The notes: generated by a model not told the origin, from the letters alone. Positions 1-8,607 are shown, counted from the first letter of the stretch. The stretch is 39,611 nucleotides of DNA from Syntrophaceae bacterium (GCA_013388645.1 JACAEV010000084.1:1-39611), one strand, 5' to 3'. Made by a program: numbers and translations.

Positions 1-2
1 CG

Positions 3-1160
3 TCATACCACATTGTATTCTTGGATGAGTTTACCTTCACGGAAACGGCTGAGCCTTAATGCGGTAATATCAAGGGTATGAGCTTTGCCATCAATAATTT
101 CTTCAGCCAAAAGCAATCCACAGATGGGTCCGTGCATTAAGCCATGGCCTGAGAAACCATTGATGCAATAAAAACCATCCACTTCCGGCACTTTTCCTAA
201 GATCGGATGGGCATCCGGAGTGACTTCATAGAGACCTGCCCAACGGCTGCTAATCCCGACATTTTCCAGCAGTGGCATCCGTTCCATGGCTGCATCGAAG
301 TGTTCGAATTCCCAGTCTCGATCCACCTCTTGGTTGAAACTTGGTGGCTCATTAAGGTTGGACATGCCCGTGAGAATGCTCGGGCCTTCTCGGTGGAAAT
401 AGAGATTCTTCGCAAAATCAATAACAAAAGGAAAATGAGGTGGAAGTTGGGAAATCGGTGTGGTCACAGCGATCTGCCGCCGAATAGGGACAACAGGGAT
501 ATCCACGCCAATCATATTGCCAATTTGAGCAGCCCAAGGTCCGGCGGCATTCACAACAATGGGTGTCTCAATCTCACCCTGTCTTGTTTGGACTCCATGG
601 ATGCTTCCTTTTTTTAAAGTGATGCCGATTACTTCCACATCGGTCAGACACTTTGCTTCTAATCTTTTTGCTCCTACAATATAGCCCTGCACAATACTAT
701 TCGGATCAACCAATCCATCCTGAGGATTCCATGTAGCTCCTAAGACATCCTCAATCTCCATCAGCGGTAGGCGAGACCGTACTTCTTCTCCTTTTAGCCA
801 CTCGGTCATGACTCCAAGTCGATGTTGCAATGCCAAGCTGGCACGAAACGCTCTGACATCCTCCTCCCTGGTGAGAAGGAAAAGATAACCGCACCGCCTA
901 AGGTCTATGGCTTGGCCAAGTTCTTCTTCATAGCGATCCAACATGGGAAGACTGAGAAGGGAAAGACGGATATTGATCTCGGTAGCGAATTGGTAACGAA
1001 TACCACCGGCGCATTTCCCAGTCGCTTCCTGCCCAAAGAGTGGGTCGCGTTCAAGAAGGACGACCTTCTTACATCCTTTCAGGGCCAAGTGATAGGCGGT
1101 ACTTGCACCCATCACTCCACCGCCTATGATCACCGCATCTGCTGTTTTTGGAATGTCCAT
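3..1160 (-). CDS. DAO-family FAD-dependent oxidoreductase
   Basis: Flavoprotein expected to oxidise a small amine or amino acid (D-amino-acid, glycine, sarcosine-type substrates) in the cytosol; the exact substrate cannot be read from sequence. The 385-residue protein begins with the dinucleotide-binding motif VIIGGGVMGAS (about residues 10-20), has the DAO-type NAAGPWA segment in the middle (about 206) and the C-terminal FAD-contact motif NGFSGHGLMHGP (about 333), so all the family landmarks are present at usual length. The ATG at 1160 is preceded by AGGATG. It starts 6 bp after the LysE gene stop and is the last gene of the liv transcript, which suggests that a transported amino acid or amine is its substrate. 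Family call is firm, substrate unknown. Confidence 0.85.
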   Translation of the reverse strand: MDIPKTADAVIIGGGVMGASTAYHLALKGCKKVVLLERDPLFGQEATGKCAGGIRYQFATEINIRLSLLSLPMLDRYEEELGQAIDLRRCGYLFLLTREEDVRAFRASLALQHRLGVMTEWLKGEEVRSRLPLMEIEDVLGATWNPQDGLVDPNSIVQGYIVGAKRLEAKCLTDVEVIGITLKKGSIHGVQTRQGEIETPIVVNAAGPWAAQIGNMIGVDIPVVPIRRQIAVTTPISQLPPHFPFVIDFAKNLYFHREGPSILTGMSNLNEPPSFNQEVDRDWEFEHFDAAMERMPLLENVGISSRWAGLYEVTPDAHPILGKVPEVDGFYCINGFSGHGLMHGPICGLLLAEEIIDGKAHTLDITALRLSRFREGKLIQEYNVV

Positions 1161-1166
1161 GGGTTT

Positions 1167-1796
1167 TCATCCTTTTAGGCTCAATAGGGCCAAGACACCA
1201 AAGGCGATGATGATGATGCCAGAAATCCTGTTTGTCCAGCGAAGTCCAGTGAGATTGAATTTCTTTCCTAGTAACCCTACTCCATTACTTAATAATAGCC
1301 ACCAGAGGGCAGAGCCGATGAAGACTCCCGCAACTAATAATCCTGCTGGAATATAGCCCCCGCCCATGCTTCCCACACCCAATCCAGCGAAAATCGCCGC
1401 AAAAGAGAGAATGGTCATCGGATTGGTAAGGGTTAAGAAAAAAGTGGACACATAGGCACGGGTGAGCCCCTTTCCTTTTGTTGAAGCCGCTTCTTTAGAA
1501 GGGCTTGTTAAAAAGGTCTTTAGGCCAAGATAACAAAGAAATCCACCCCCGATGAGACGAAGCCAAATCTGTTGGCTGATCAGGATATTGGAGATAAAGG
1601 TTAGCCCAAATCCAGCAATGGCACCGTAAATGGCATCAGCAGTAGCCGCACCAAGCCCCGTAATAAATCCCGATATGCGACCCTCGGCCAGGGTGCGGCG
1701 AATGCAGAGCACACCAATGGGCCCTACTGGTGCGGCAATGGAAAAACCGATAATGAGTCCACGAAGCAAGAAGCTGAAGCGGGTAAACTCTTCCAT
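1167..1796 (-). CDS. LysE/RhtB-family amino-acid exporter
   Basis: Predicted inner-membrane translocator of the LysE superfamily, which exports amino acids or derivatives. The 209 residues form about six hydrophobic segments. The N-terminal signature is visible as SIAAPVGPIGVLCIRRTL (about residues 19-36), followed by a Gly/Ala-rich second helix (GLGAATADAIYGAIAGFGL), the most conserved part of this family. The C-terminal helix RISGIIIIAFGVLALL is typical. The gene sits between livF and the FAD oxidoreductase, with gaps of 16 and 6 bp, so it is very probably co-transcribed with the import system. An importer and an exporter in one operon suggests control of the pool of one amino acid or removal of an oxidation by-product. 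Confidence 0.88.
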   Translation of the reverse strand: MEEFTRFSFLLRGLIIGFSIAAPVGPIGVLCIRRTLAEGRISGFITGLGAATADAIYGAIAGFGLTFISNILISQQIWLRLIGGGFLCYLGLKTFLTSPSKEAASTKGKGLTRAYVSTFFLTLTNPMTILSFAAIFAGLGVGSMGGGYIPAGLLVAGVFIGSALWWLLLSNGVGLLGKKFNLTGLRWTNRISGIIIIAFGVLALLSLKG

Positions 1797-1812
1797 ATCT
1801 TTTGATGATCAA

Positions 1813-2520
1813 TTAGGACTCACCGAGGTAGGCTTTTCGAACCATTTCATTCATTCGCAGGTTTTCAGCGGTATCATTCAGTAAGATGACTCCGGATTGA
1901 AGCACATAACCACGACTGGCAACTTGCAAAGCGATACGAGCATTCTGTTCCACTAATAAAATGGTTGTCCCATCAGCATGGAGCTGACGGATGGTATCAA
2001 AGATATTATCAACCAGAACAGGGGCCAGTCCCATGGAGGGTTCATCCATTAACAGCACGCGAGGATTGGCCATCAGTGCACGACCGGTCGCTAACATCTG
2101 TTGCTCCCCACCACTCAGTGTCCCTGCTACCTGGTGACGGCGCTCTTTCAATCTGGGGAAAAGCGCAAAGACTCTTTCGAGATTTTTGCTGATCACTTGA
2201 CGATCCGTAATGGCGAAAGCTCCCATCTCCAGATTTTCTGTCACGGTCAGCCGGCCAAAAACGCGGCGTCCTTCGGGAACCTGGACCACTCCTTTCGCCA
2301 CAATCTCGTGGGGAAGGTAGCGGGTCAGGTCTTCCCCTTCAAATTGAATGGTTCCATGTCGTGGTCGCAACAAACCGCTGATCGTTTTGAGCGTGGTGCT
2401 TTTGCCTGCCCCATTGGCTCCGATGAGGGTTACAATTTCCCCTTTGTCAATGTTCAGGGAGATGTCTTTGAGGGCATGGATATTTCCATAATAGGTATGA
2501 ACATGTTGGATTTCGAGCAT
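1813..2520 (-). CDS. livF: High-affinity branched-chain amino-acid ABC transporter ATP-binding protein LivF
   Basis: One of two ATPases of the LIV-type importer. Walker A GANGAGKST, the ABC signature LSGGEQQMLATGRAL and Walker B VLLMDEPSMGL are intact, followed by the switch histidine-region LLVEQNARIAL. The frame is open upstream to an ATG at 2571, but those extra residues are encoded by the degenerate octamer spacer and have no counterpart in LivF proteins. The family start MLEIQHVHTYYG corresponds to the ATG at 2520, giving about 235 residues, the normal LivF length. An intermediate ATG at 2529 is possible. The gene lies downstream of livG and is separated from it by an octamer repeat tract rather than being directly coupled. 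Confidence 0.93.
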   Translation of the reverse strand: MLEIQHVHTYYGNIHALKDISLNIDKGEIVTLIGANGAGKSTTLKTISGLLRPRHGTIQFEGEDLTRYLPHEIVAKGVVQVPEGRRVFGRLTVTENLEMGAFAITDRQVISKNLERVFALFPRLKERRHQVAGTLSGGEQQMLATGRALMANPRVLLMDEPSMGLAPVLVDNIFDTIRQLHADGTTILLVEQNARIALQVASRGYVLQSGVILLNDTAENLRMNEMVRKAYLGES

Positions 2521-2526
2521 GGCCAT

Positions 2527-2640
2527 CATTATTAGTCCTGTAGTCTTGTAGCCGAATAATTGAATAATCAAGTGGTTTTGAATTTCATTAATTTCTTGAC
2601 TATATGACTAATAGACTATGTGACTATTTGACTAACTTGA
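2527..2640. repeat. Degenerate octamer array in the livG-livF spacer
   Basis: On the plus strand this spacer can be written almost entirely as consecutive 8-mers: TAGTCCTG, TAGTCTTG, TAGCCGAA, TAATTGAA, TAATCAAG, then later TGACTATA, TGACTAAT, AGACTATG, TGACTATT, TGACTAAC. The first part has the core TAGTC and the last part its complement GACTA, so the array forms an imperfect inverted repeat. The livG stop codon and its last few codons lie inside the array. The same octamer core occurs in the spacers at 10758, 19332 and 20351. Confidence 0.75.
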
Positions 2641-3407
2641 GCTGCGCTTCCTCGACCGAGATAGGCCTCGATCACTTTTGGATCTTTTTGAATTTCGGCT
2701 GGAGTCCCCTCCGCAATTTTCTTCCCGTAATCTAAAACGGTTACCGTTTCAGAGATCCCCATGACCACTCGCATCTGATGTTCAATCAGAAGGATGGTAA
2801 TTCCCAGGGCATCACGTAAATGTCGAATGAAATCCATCATGGCCTGTGTTTCACTCGGATTCATCCCAGCGGTGGGTTCATCCAAAAGCAGTAGTTTGGG
2901 CCGGGACGCAAGGGCTCGAGCGACTTCGAGACGCCTCTGATCTCCGTAGGGTAGATTTTTTGCAAGAAAATCCCCCTTTCCTGTCAGATTGACAAACTTG
3001 AGAAGCCGCTTAGCCTCCTCCGACGCTTCTTTCTCCTCCAACCGTGTGGCAGGCAGACCCACCACAATACCAAAATAATTTGCTTTTAAGTGGCAATGAA
3101 GACCGACCAAGATGTTTTCAATAGCCGTCAGGTTAGGGAAGAGGCGGATATTTTGATAGGTGCGGGCGATGCCAAGGCGGACGATCTGATCAGGCAACAG
3201 GCCTATCAGAGAATGTCCATTAAGAGAGATTTCCCCTTCTTCTGGGCGATAAAATCCTGTCACGCAATTAAAAAAAGTGGTCTTGCCAGCGCCGTTCGGT
3301 CCGATAATGCTGTGGATACTGTTTTCTTGGACGTTTAGGTCTAACTCATCCACTGCTAAAAGTCCGCCGAAGCGTTTGGTCATCTTTTGTGCCAGGAGAA
3401 TGGTCAT
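2616..3407 (-). CDS. livG: High-affinity branched-chain amino-acid ABC transporter ATP-binding protein LivG
   Basis: Second ATPase of the LIV importer, working as a heterodimer with LivF on the cytoplasmic face of LivH/LivM. Visible motifs are Walker A GPNGAGKTT (about residues 37-45), the LivG-type degenerate signature LPYGDQRRLEVARAL, and Walker B LLLLDEPTAGM. LivG has the expected 20-residue insertion between Walker A and signature (LVGLHCHLKANYFGIV). Length is 263 residues, normal for the family. The start ATG at 3407 follows the livM stop codon TAG with no intervening base, so translation is probably coupled. The last residues QVSQIVT are encoded by the octamer repeat and are presumably not functional. 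Confidence 0.94.
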   Translation of the reverse strand: MTILLAQKMTKRFGGLLAVDELDLNVQENSIHSIIGPNGAGKTTFFNCVTGFYRPEEGEISLNGHSLIGLLPDQIVRLGIARTYQNIRLFPNLTAIENILVGLHCHLKANYFGIVVGLPATRLEEKEASEEAKRLLKFVNLTGKGDFLAKNLPYGDQRRLEVARALASRPKLLLLDEPTAGMNPSETQAMMDFIRHLRDALGITILLIEHQMRVVMGISETVTVLDYGKKIAEGTPAEIQKDPKVIEAYLGRGSAAQVSQIVT

Positions 3408-5120
3408 CTACGCCCCCTCCTCATTTGAAGAGAGACCTCCTTCCGGAGGAAGCACTTGTTCTGTGGTCTTGGGTTCCCCTTCGTGTAATTCACGGCGGCG
3501 TATTTCTGCTGGCCAAAGTCCTTCTGGTTTCAATAACATCATGACGACCAAGGCTGCGCCATAGACGAGAAGACGATATTCTGCAAATTCCCTGAGCAGC
3601 TCCGGTAAACCCACGAGAGCCACGGATCCGACGATCACACCGGGGATGCTGCCCATCCCTCCTACAATGATCAGACAGATGATGTTGATCGAAATCATCA
3701 CATTGAAGCTATGGGGATAAACGGAGGAGAGTTTACTCGCAAAAATGGCCCCGCTCAATGCTGAGAAACCAGCTCCTGTGGCAAACGCTAATAGTTTCGT
3801 AGCAACAAGATTGATTCCCATGGCCTGAGCGACATCTTCGTCTTCGCGCATCGCCATCCAAGCGCGGCCAAGACGGGAATCTCTTAGCCTTAACGAAATA
3901 AAGATGACAAGCAGACACCCTGCCAAAATGAGATAGTAGATTTCTTGTGGTCTTGCAAACTCAAAGCTTCCGATGGATGCCTTAGGGATTTTACCAACCC
4001 CTTGGGCCCCGCCCAGCCAGGGTCTTAGAAAATCAGAAAGGACGAGAATGCGAATAATCTCCCCGAAGCCGAGAGTGGCAATGGCCAGGTAATCCCCACG
4101 CATCTTTAAGACAGGAATTCCTAAGATCACTCCTGATATAATCCCCATGATGATGGCAATAGGGAGGGCTGACCAAAAAGAGAAGTGGAAAAAACCCAAT
4201 TCAGGGGAGGTTAGTATGGCTGCGGTATAGGCACCGATTGCGAAAAAGGCAACATACCCTAAATCTAAAAGACCTGCATATCCGACCACAATGTTCAGTC
4301 CTAAACCAAGGAGAACATAAAGGCCCACAATGGTTAAAACCTCACTCAAGAAAAGGCCAAGAACCTGGGGAAGAATAAGGAAGACTAAAATGAGAATGGA
4401 AAACCCAATATAGCGTAACACTCGCTGTTGTCCGGATGGAAGATTCTTCACTCCGGTCTGAATTGCTTTTCCCTTAAAGGACCAAAATAGAAGTATTATT
4501 GCAATGACGACAGCTAATACAATAGCTCCTGGGAGGGAGAGCCCATTTGCTGTAAAGATCCATTCGCTGACAACCGCAATCGGTCCCCAAGCAGCCAATG
4601 TAGGACGTAATAAATCCTGAACGACCCCTGCGAGCACCACGCTGCTCAAGGAGGTGACGAGAACCCGTCTCAAGAGGTTGGGAAGAAGATAGACCAGGCC
4701 TGTCAATAAGCCAATCAATGCCGCCACCACAAGAAGCAAGAGTGAACCATTCATTAAGCCCTGACCAAATGTCATGATGTTATAAAGGACAGGTGACGCA
4801 TTGACAAAGATCGATCGCAGATTCACTACGTTTCCCAGAATGACCAAGAGTACTAAGAAAATTCCTGTGACGATACCCGTAACGAGGCTATTTACCAGGG
4901 CCAACACTTTTGTCCGTGAGGTTGTTCGTTTCGCTGAGAGATAGGTGATAAAGACGACGACCAGAAGCAGTAGGGTATGGCCCATGGAGATGACTTCATT
5001 GATAATATCACGTTGGCTAAATCCTTCCACCATTCCGATCAGGGCCAATAGGACACTCACGACTCCGCCAATGAGACCAGTCTTCAATCCTGTTTTCCAA
5101 AGGGAGTGCGTAATTGACAT
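3408..5120 (-). CDS. livM: Branched-chain amino-acid ABC transporter permease LivM with extra N-terminal membrane domain
   Basis: Membrane permease of the LIV importer. The canonical LivM core begins around residue 240 with LTIVGLYVLLGLGLNIVVGY and AGLLDLGYVAFFAIGAYTAA, and continues through RGDYLAIATLGFGEIIRI, the EAA-like cytoplasmic loop RDSRLGRAWMAMREDE and IIVGGMGSIPG. In front of it are about 230 residues with roughly six further hydrophobic helices that ordinary LivM proteins (300-420 residues) lack, making the protein 570 residues. No separate start with a clear ribosome site was found at the core, so the extension appears translated. It lies 18 bp after livH and touches livG. The C-terminal tail is acidic and soluble. 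Confidence 0.92.
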   Translation of the reverse strand: MSITHSLWKTGLKTGLIGGVVSVLLALIGMVEGFSQRDIINEVISMGHTLLLLVVVFITYLSAKRTTSRTKVLALVNSLVTGIVTGIFLVLLVILGNVVNLRSIFVNASPVLYNIMTFGQGLMNGSLLLLVVAALIGLLTGLVYLLPNLLRRVLVTSLSSVVLAGVVQDLLRPTLAAWGPIAVVSEWIFTANGLSLPGAIVLAVVIAIILLFWSFKGKAIQTGVKNLPSGQQRVLRYIGFSILILVFLILPQVLGLFLSEVLTIVGLYVLLGLGLNIVVGYAGLLDLGYVAFFAIGAYTAAILTSPELGFFHFSFWSALPIAIIMGIISGVILGIPVLKMRGDYLAIATLGFGEIIRILVLSDFLRPWLGGAQGVGKIPKASIGSFEFARPQEIYYLILAGCLLVIFISLRLRDSRLGRAWMAMREDEDVAQAMGINLVATKLLAFATGAGFSALSGAIFASKLSSVYPHSFNVMISINIICLIIVGGMGSIPGVIVGSVALVGLPELLREFAEYRLLVYGAALVVMMLLKPEGLWPAEIRRRELHEGEPKTTEQVLPPEGGLSSNEEGA

Positions 5121-5138
5121 TACATTATTCCCTTCCTG

Positions 5139-6209
5139 TTAGGCTTTCTTAACGGCCAGGCGTTCTCCTAATATACCGGTAGGCCTAAAAATTAATACGA
5201 GAACGAGCATGGTAAAAGCGATGGCATCCTTTAACTGATAAGGAGCAATGATACCTAAACCATCCAAGAAAAGGCTGGGACCCACCGACTCAATGAGGCC
5301 GAGAAAAATTCCCCCCAACATGGCCCCTGGGATATTCCCGATCCCACCCAATACGGCTGCAGTAAAGGCTTTAATGCCCGGAATAAAACCCATGAAAAAG
5401 TGAACTTGCTTGAACATCAAAGCGTAGAGAACACCGGCTGCTCCAGCAGCCAAGCCGCCGATCACAAAGGTTGTGGAAATCATCTTATCGACATCGATTC
5501 CCATCATGTAGGAGGCCTCCTTATCTTCAGAAACAGCGCGGATGGCCTTCCCGATGCGGGTTCGTTGAATAAAGGAGTAGAGGGCGGCTAACAATAAGGC
5601 TGCCGCCACAATCACCAATGCATGAAAGCGTAAGATGCGAAATTCCCCAAAGGCCCATTCCCCCTCAAAAATCTTTACAACCGGATAGGCCTGAAAACCT
5701 GATCCATAGAGACCCCGGAAGACATATTGGAGAAAGAACGAAGCACCAATGGCGGTAATGAGCGGAATCAGTCGGGGTGCAGCCCTCAAAGGGCGGTAGG
5801 CGATTCGCTCAAGAAGAAAAGCGATACCGGCTGAAGTAATCATGGCAACAAGGAAAATAACCAAGAGGCTAATGAAGGGATGTTGGTCCAGGAAATCGGA
5901 TCGATAAAAGGCTGCTGCAACGAAATAGGCTGTATAGGGGCCACTCATGAAGACTTCACTGTGAGCAAAGTTAATCATCCTCAAGACGCCATAAACCAGG
6001 GTGTATCCCATGGCAATGAGTGCATAAATGCTTCCCTGGGCCAAACCAAAGATGACGAAATCAAACCAATGATGAGAATTATATCGTCCTGCTGCAATGG
6101 TAGCGGTGGACCCCCAAATAATTAGAGCTAAGATGGCCCCTCCAATGACCCACATGACGATATCCGTAGGGGTAATCCTCTCCTTTAATCGTCTCCATTT
6201 TTTCAACAT
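5139..6209 (-). CDS. livH: Branched-chain amino-acid ABC transporter permease LivH
   Basis: Partner permease of LivM. The core starts near residue 50 with GLAQGSIYALIAMGYTLVYG and INFAHSEVFM, which are diagnostic for LivH. It also carries the loop RTRIGKAIRAVSEDKEASYMMG (first 20 of these are the conserved EAA-like contact to the ATPases) and the C-terminal AVLGGIGNIPGAMLGG. The protein is 356 residues, about 50 longer than a typical LivH because of an N-terminal basic stretch plus one additional hydrophobic helix (residues 17-40). It follows livK after a 103-bp spacer that contains a strong hairpin, and precedes livM by 18 bp. Confidence 0.94.
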   Translation of the reverse strand: MLKKWRRLKERITPTDIVMWVIGGAILALIIWGSTATIAAGRYNSHHWFDFVIFGLAQGSIYALIAMGYTLVYGVLRMINFAHSEVFMSGPYTAYFVAAAFYRSDFLDQHPFISLLVIFLVAMITSAGIAFLLERIAYRPLRAAPRLIPLITAIGASFFLQYVFRGLYGSGFQAYPVVKIFEGEWAFGEFRILRFHALVIVAAALLLAALYSFIQRTRIGKAIRAVSEDKEASYMMGIDVDKMISTTFVIGGLAAGAAGVLYALMFKQVHFFMGFIPGIKAFTAAVLGGIGNIPGAMLGGIFLGLIESVGPSLFLDGLGIIAPYQLKDAIAFTMLVLVLIFRPTGILGERLAVKKA

Positions 6210-6265
6210 AGGGATCTCCCGACCGAATGAGGATTAAGTCAGATTTTAGATGAAGTCCGAATGAT

Positions 6266-6304
6266 AGAAAGGGCTGGAAACGATTTTCATTTCCAGCCCT
6301 TTCT
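6266..6304. promoter_or_regulatory. Perfect 15-bp hairpin between livK and livH
   Basis: The arms 6266-6280 (AGAAAGGGCTGGAAA) and 6290-6304 are perfectly complementary around a 9-base loop. In the direction of the operon (minus strand) the hairpin lies just after the livK stop. No run of T follows it, so it is not a classical rho-independent terminator. By analogy with hairpins downstream of other binding-protein genes, it may stabilise the livK message or attenuate read-through so that the binding protein is made in excess over the permeases; this is inference. Confidence 0.7.
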
Positions 6305-6312
6305 GTTCATTA

Positions 6313-7536
6313 TTAAGGCTTCCAGATCGGTTTATCCGGCATGACCAATTTTTTAACATTGTCCGCTGTGGTTTTGTAAACCCCAATCTTCGGATCCGCA
6401 CAATCGCCGTATTTATCGCAGGAAATATTCCCGGTCAAGCCTTTCATATTCTTGGTGGCATATAAGGCATCCCGAAGTGCCTGACGGCCGATCGTGAGAG
6501 ACCCATCAGACCCTTTCTTGGCGACCTTTTCAATGGCCGCAAAGACCATCATCGCTGCATCATAGGCATGGGCATGGAAAGGGGCGAGGGGTTTTTCGCC
6601 ATATTTCTTCTGATGTTTTTCCAGGAAGCTTTTATAGCCACCGGCAAAAGCTGAGAAATCAGGGCTGGAATGGTACATCCCGATAGCGGTTTCGCCTGCA
6701 GCTTTATAAAAGTCTGGGGAGAAAATACCGTCCGCACCCATCAGAGCAACTTTCTCTAATCCTTTTACTTCTTTGACCTGTCGAGTAATGTGTCCCCCCG
6801 CGGCGATGAAGATGGGATAATAGATGAATTCAGGTTTCCCTGTGGCAATCTTGGTCAGCACTGGCCTCATATCCGTATCCGTAGGAGCAACGGCCTCCTG
6901 AGCCGTGATCGTTCCCCCCAACTTCTTAAAGGTTTCAGCAAAGACGGCTGCCAATTGTTCAGCATAGACACTTCCGTCATGGATCGTCGCTGCCTTTTTG
7001 ACCTTCAGTTGCTTAATAGCAAACTCCGCCGCAACGGCTCCCTGCACCTTATCGTTATGGCACGTGCGCAGATAACCATCATATTCTGGCCCACGTTTTG
7101 GGTCTGTTAAATAGGGTGCCGTATTCGAAGGGGAAACGGTTGCGATGCCCGCTTTCCAAAGAATGGGTGCTCCCGGTTTAGCTTCACTGGAGCAATTTGA
7201 ACCAATCGCTGCGACAATGGTTGGATCAGCAGCGAGTTTGGTTGCAGCCGCCTGCCCACCCTCAGCATTACAGCCTGTATCTTGAAAACTCAGTTTGATG
7301 GGATGACCAAGTAATTTGCCCCCTTTATCTTCCGCGGCAATCTCCACCCCGCGTTTGGTATCGGTCCCTAACGAGGCGTCCGGTCCTGCAATGACAAACC
7401 AACAGGCGATATGGATAGGTTCACCTTTTTTGATTTTTATTTCGCCGATCTTATCTTTGGTTTGTGCGGTTACAGAAATTACAGAGAAGCTTACAACCAT
7501 TACCAAAACAAAGAGCATCATCAAAAAACGTTTCAT
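6313..7536 (-). CDS. livK: Branched-chain amino-acid ABC transporter substrate-binding protein
   Basis: Periplasmic receptor for the LIV importer (type I periplasmic binding fold). A signal peptide is obvious: MKR, a hydrophobic core FLMMLFVLVMVVSFSVIS, then VTAQT, consistent with signal peptidase I cleavage; there is no lipobox cysteine. Mature-protein landmarks are the N-terminal strand IACWFVIAGPDASLGTD, GVEIAAEDKGG, the Ser/Asn ligand pocket segment GSNCSSEAKPGAPI and SPSNTAPYLT, and the late YDAAMMVFAAIEKV helix. Length of 407 residues is typical. A strong ribosome site (AAAGGAGGAGG, 7543-7553) precedes the ATG. It is the first gene of the operon, directly behind the promoter at 7705-7734. 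Confidence 0.93.
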   Translation of the reverse strand: MKRFLMMLFVLVMVVSFSVISVTAQTKDKIGEIKIKKGEPIHIACWFVIAGPDASLGTDTKRGVEIAAEDKGGKLLGHPIKLSFQDTGCNAEGGQAAATKLAADPTIVAAIGSNCSSEAKPGAPILWKAGIATVSPSNTAPYLTDPKRGPEYDGYLRTCHNDKVQGAVAAEFAIKQLKVKKAATIHDGSVYAEQLAAVFAETFKKLGGTITAQEAVAPTDTDMRPVLTKIATGKPEFIYYPIFIAAGGHITRQVKEVKGLEKVALMGADGIFSPDFYKAAGETAIGMYHSSPDFSAFAGGYKSFLEKHQKKYGEKPLAPFHAHAYDAAMMVFAAIEKVAKKGSDGSLTIGRQALRDALYATKNMKGLTGNISCDKYGDCADPKIGVYKTTADNVKKLVMPDKPIWKP

Positions 7537-7683
7537 ACCAAACCTCCTCCTTTCAAAGTTATTATTTAAGGTTCCTTAAAATGAGAAATGGCGCCTGTCC
7601 GTAAGTTAGGCTTATCACCCCCTTATTTGAGAGATGTCTCAAAATCTTTTATAAAAAAAGTTACTTTGACCCTAAACGTAACT

Positions 7684-7694
7684 ACCTATTAGGT
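7684..7694. promoter_or_regulatory. Operator-like palindrome in the liv promoter
   Basis: ACCTATTAGGT is a perfect odd-length palindrome beginning 11 bases downstream of the predicted -10 element of the liv promoter, i.e. around the expected transcription start. Position and symmetry fit a repressor site, but no regulator gene is in the window and the regulator is unknown. Confidence 0.4.
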
Positions 7695-7704
7695 TAGGTC
7701 TGTA

Positions 7705-7734
7705 ATATTATTATTAGATTTATTTATTTGTCAA
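7705..7734 (-). promoter_or_regulatory. Sigma70-like promoter of the liv operon
   Basis: Read on the minus strand there is a consensus -35 TTGACA (7729-7734), an 18-base AT-rich spacer and a -10-like TAATAT (7705-7710). It lies about 170 bases upstream of livK and points into the operon livK-livH-livM-livG-livF. No other comparable promoter is seen upstream of livK. Confidence 0.6.
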
Positions 7735-7781
7735 GTCATATGAATGACGAGATCGATTTAAGCCTTCAACGACCTCTGCAA

Positions 7782-7798
7782 ATGATCTTTGAGATCAT
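7782..7798. promoter_or_regulatory. Short inverted repeat upstream of the liv promoter
   Basis: ATGATCT and AGATCAT flank a TTG loop, a perfect 7-bp dyad about 48 bases upstream of the -35 box and about 30 bases beyond the stop of the preceding gene. It could be an activator site or part of a transcript end; no T tract follows in the transcription direction, so a terminator is unlikely. Confidence 0.3.
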
Positions 7799-7817
7799 GA
7801 CTATAGGCCTTGCAGCC

Positions 7818-7849
7818 AATCTGAAATCTAAGATCTTAAATCTGAAATA
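7818..7849. repeat. Heptamer array over the 3' end of the TIM-barrel gene
   Basis: On the minus strand the sequence reads ATTTCAG, ATTTAAG, ATCTTAG, ATTTCAG, ATT: four consecutive degenerate 7-mers. The stop codon and the last codons (ISDLRS) of the TIM-barrel gene are inside it, so the gene end has been shaped by the repeat. Confidence 0.6.
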
Positions 7850-8607
7850 TATTTTTTTACAGCCTCTAACCCCCTCCAGAGATGAGCTTCTTCGTGAGGT
7901 TCGATTGTATAAAGGGGATTCAGGTTCAATTGTGAAAGGAGGGTAAAGAATTGGTTAAAATCGAATCCTCCCTCTCCCACAGGAAGATGTTCATCCATCT
8001 CTCTGTGATTATCATGGAGATGGACTTCACTCAGAAACCTTTCCATAACCTCCATCCATTGGGAAAGAGGCGCCTTACTGAATACATGATGATGGCCCGT
8101 GTCGAAGCAGAATCGAAAATAAGGAGAATGAATCTCCTCCAGCAAAATCTTAATGGAGTCAGGGTTTTCCTCAAATACATTTTCGATCGCAAGGGACAAC
8201 CCCAGTTCCTCTGCTTCTTTGACCAGCGGTCTCCAGGTTTGGAGGCTGCTTTCGAGCCAAAGCTTTACATTTCCATCAAATTTCCATCTTTCGTACCCAG
8301 GATGAAAGACGATCATCTTGGGCTTAAAAAACCGTGCCAATTCAATTGTTTTTAAAAATCGGTCGAAAGTGACTTCCTTCACCCTTCGGTCCACCCCACC
8401 GGGGCTTAAGTCCATGAACGGACCGTGAAGGGTCGTCTCCAGATCATTTTCTTGGAGAATCTTGGATAGATGTTGAGCCTCTTTCTCATCACAAGCATCT
8501 AAGTCCTCCGCACTGAAATAAATTTCAGGGTTGATGCGGTTTGTAATGGCAAAATCGATACGTTGAAGCAGCATGGAATATGGCACATTAATATGGATGA
8601 TGGTCAT
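7828..8607 (-). CDS. Xylose-isomerase-like TIM-barrel protein (sugar phosphate isomerase/epimerase family)
   Basis: Predicted metal-dependent TIM-barrel enzyme of the AP-endonuclease-2/sugar isomerase superfamily; reaction unknown. Metal-ligand type residues appear in the expected order: TTLHGPF (His), VFHPGYER (His), LAIENVFEE (Glu), FCFDTGHHHVF (Asp, His), EVHLHDNH (His) and YTIEPHEE (Glu). At 259 residues it is full length. Its last residues YISDLRS come from a heptamer repeat and are probably not structural. It is transcribed in the same direction as the liv genes but is separated from livK by 291 bp containing the liv promoter, so it is likely a separate unit. A sugar-phosphate isomerase, a hydroxypyruvate-type isomerase and an endonuclease IV relative are all possible; the last is least likely because the protein is short of the full set of zinc ligands. 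Confidence 0.75.
   Translation of the reverse strand: MTIIHINVPYSMLLQRIDFAITNRINPEIYFSAEDLDACDEKEAQHLSKILQENDLETTLHGPFMDLSPGGVDRRVKEVTFDRFLKTIELARFFKPKMIVFHPGYERWKFDGNVKLWLESSLQTWRPLVKEAEELGLSLAIENVFEENPDSIKILLEEIHSPYFRFCFDTGHHHVFSKAPLSQWMEVMERFLSEVHLHDNHREMDEHLPVGEGGFDFNQFFTLLSQLNLNPLYTIEPHEEAHLWRGLEAVKKYISDLRS

Noticed and set aside
3277-3564. Plus-strand frame across the livG-livM junction
   Set aside because: Antisense to two clear transporter genes, no ribosome site.
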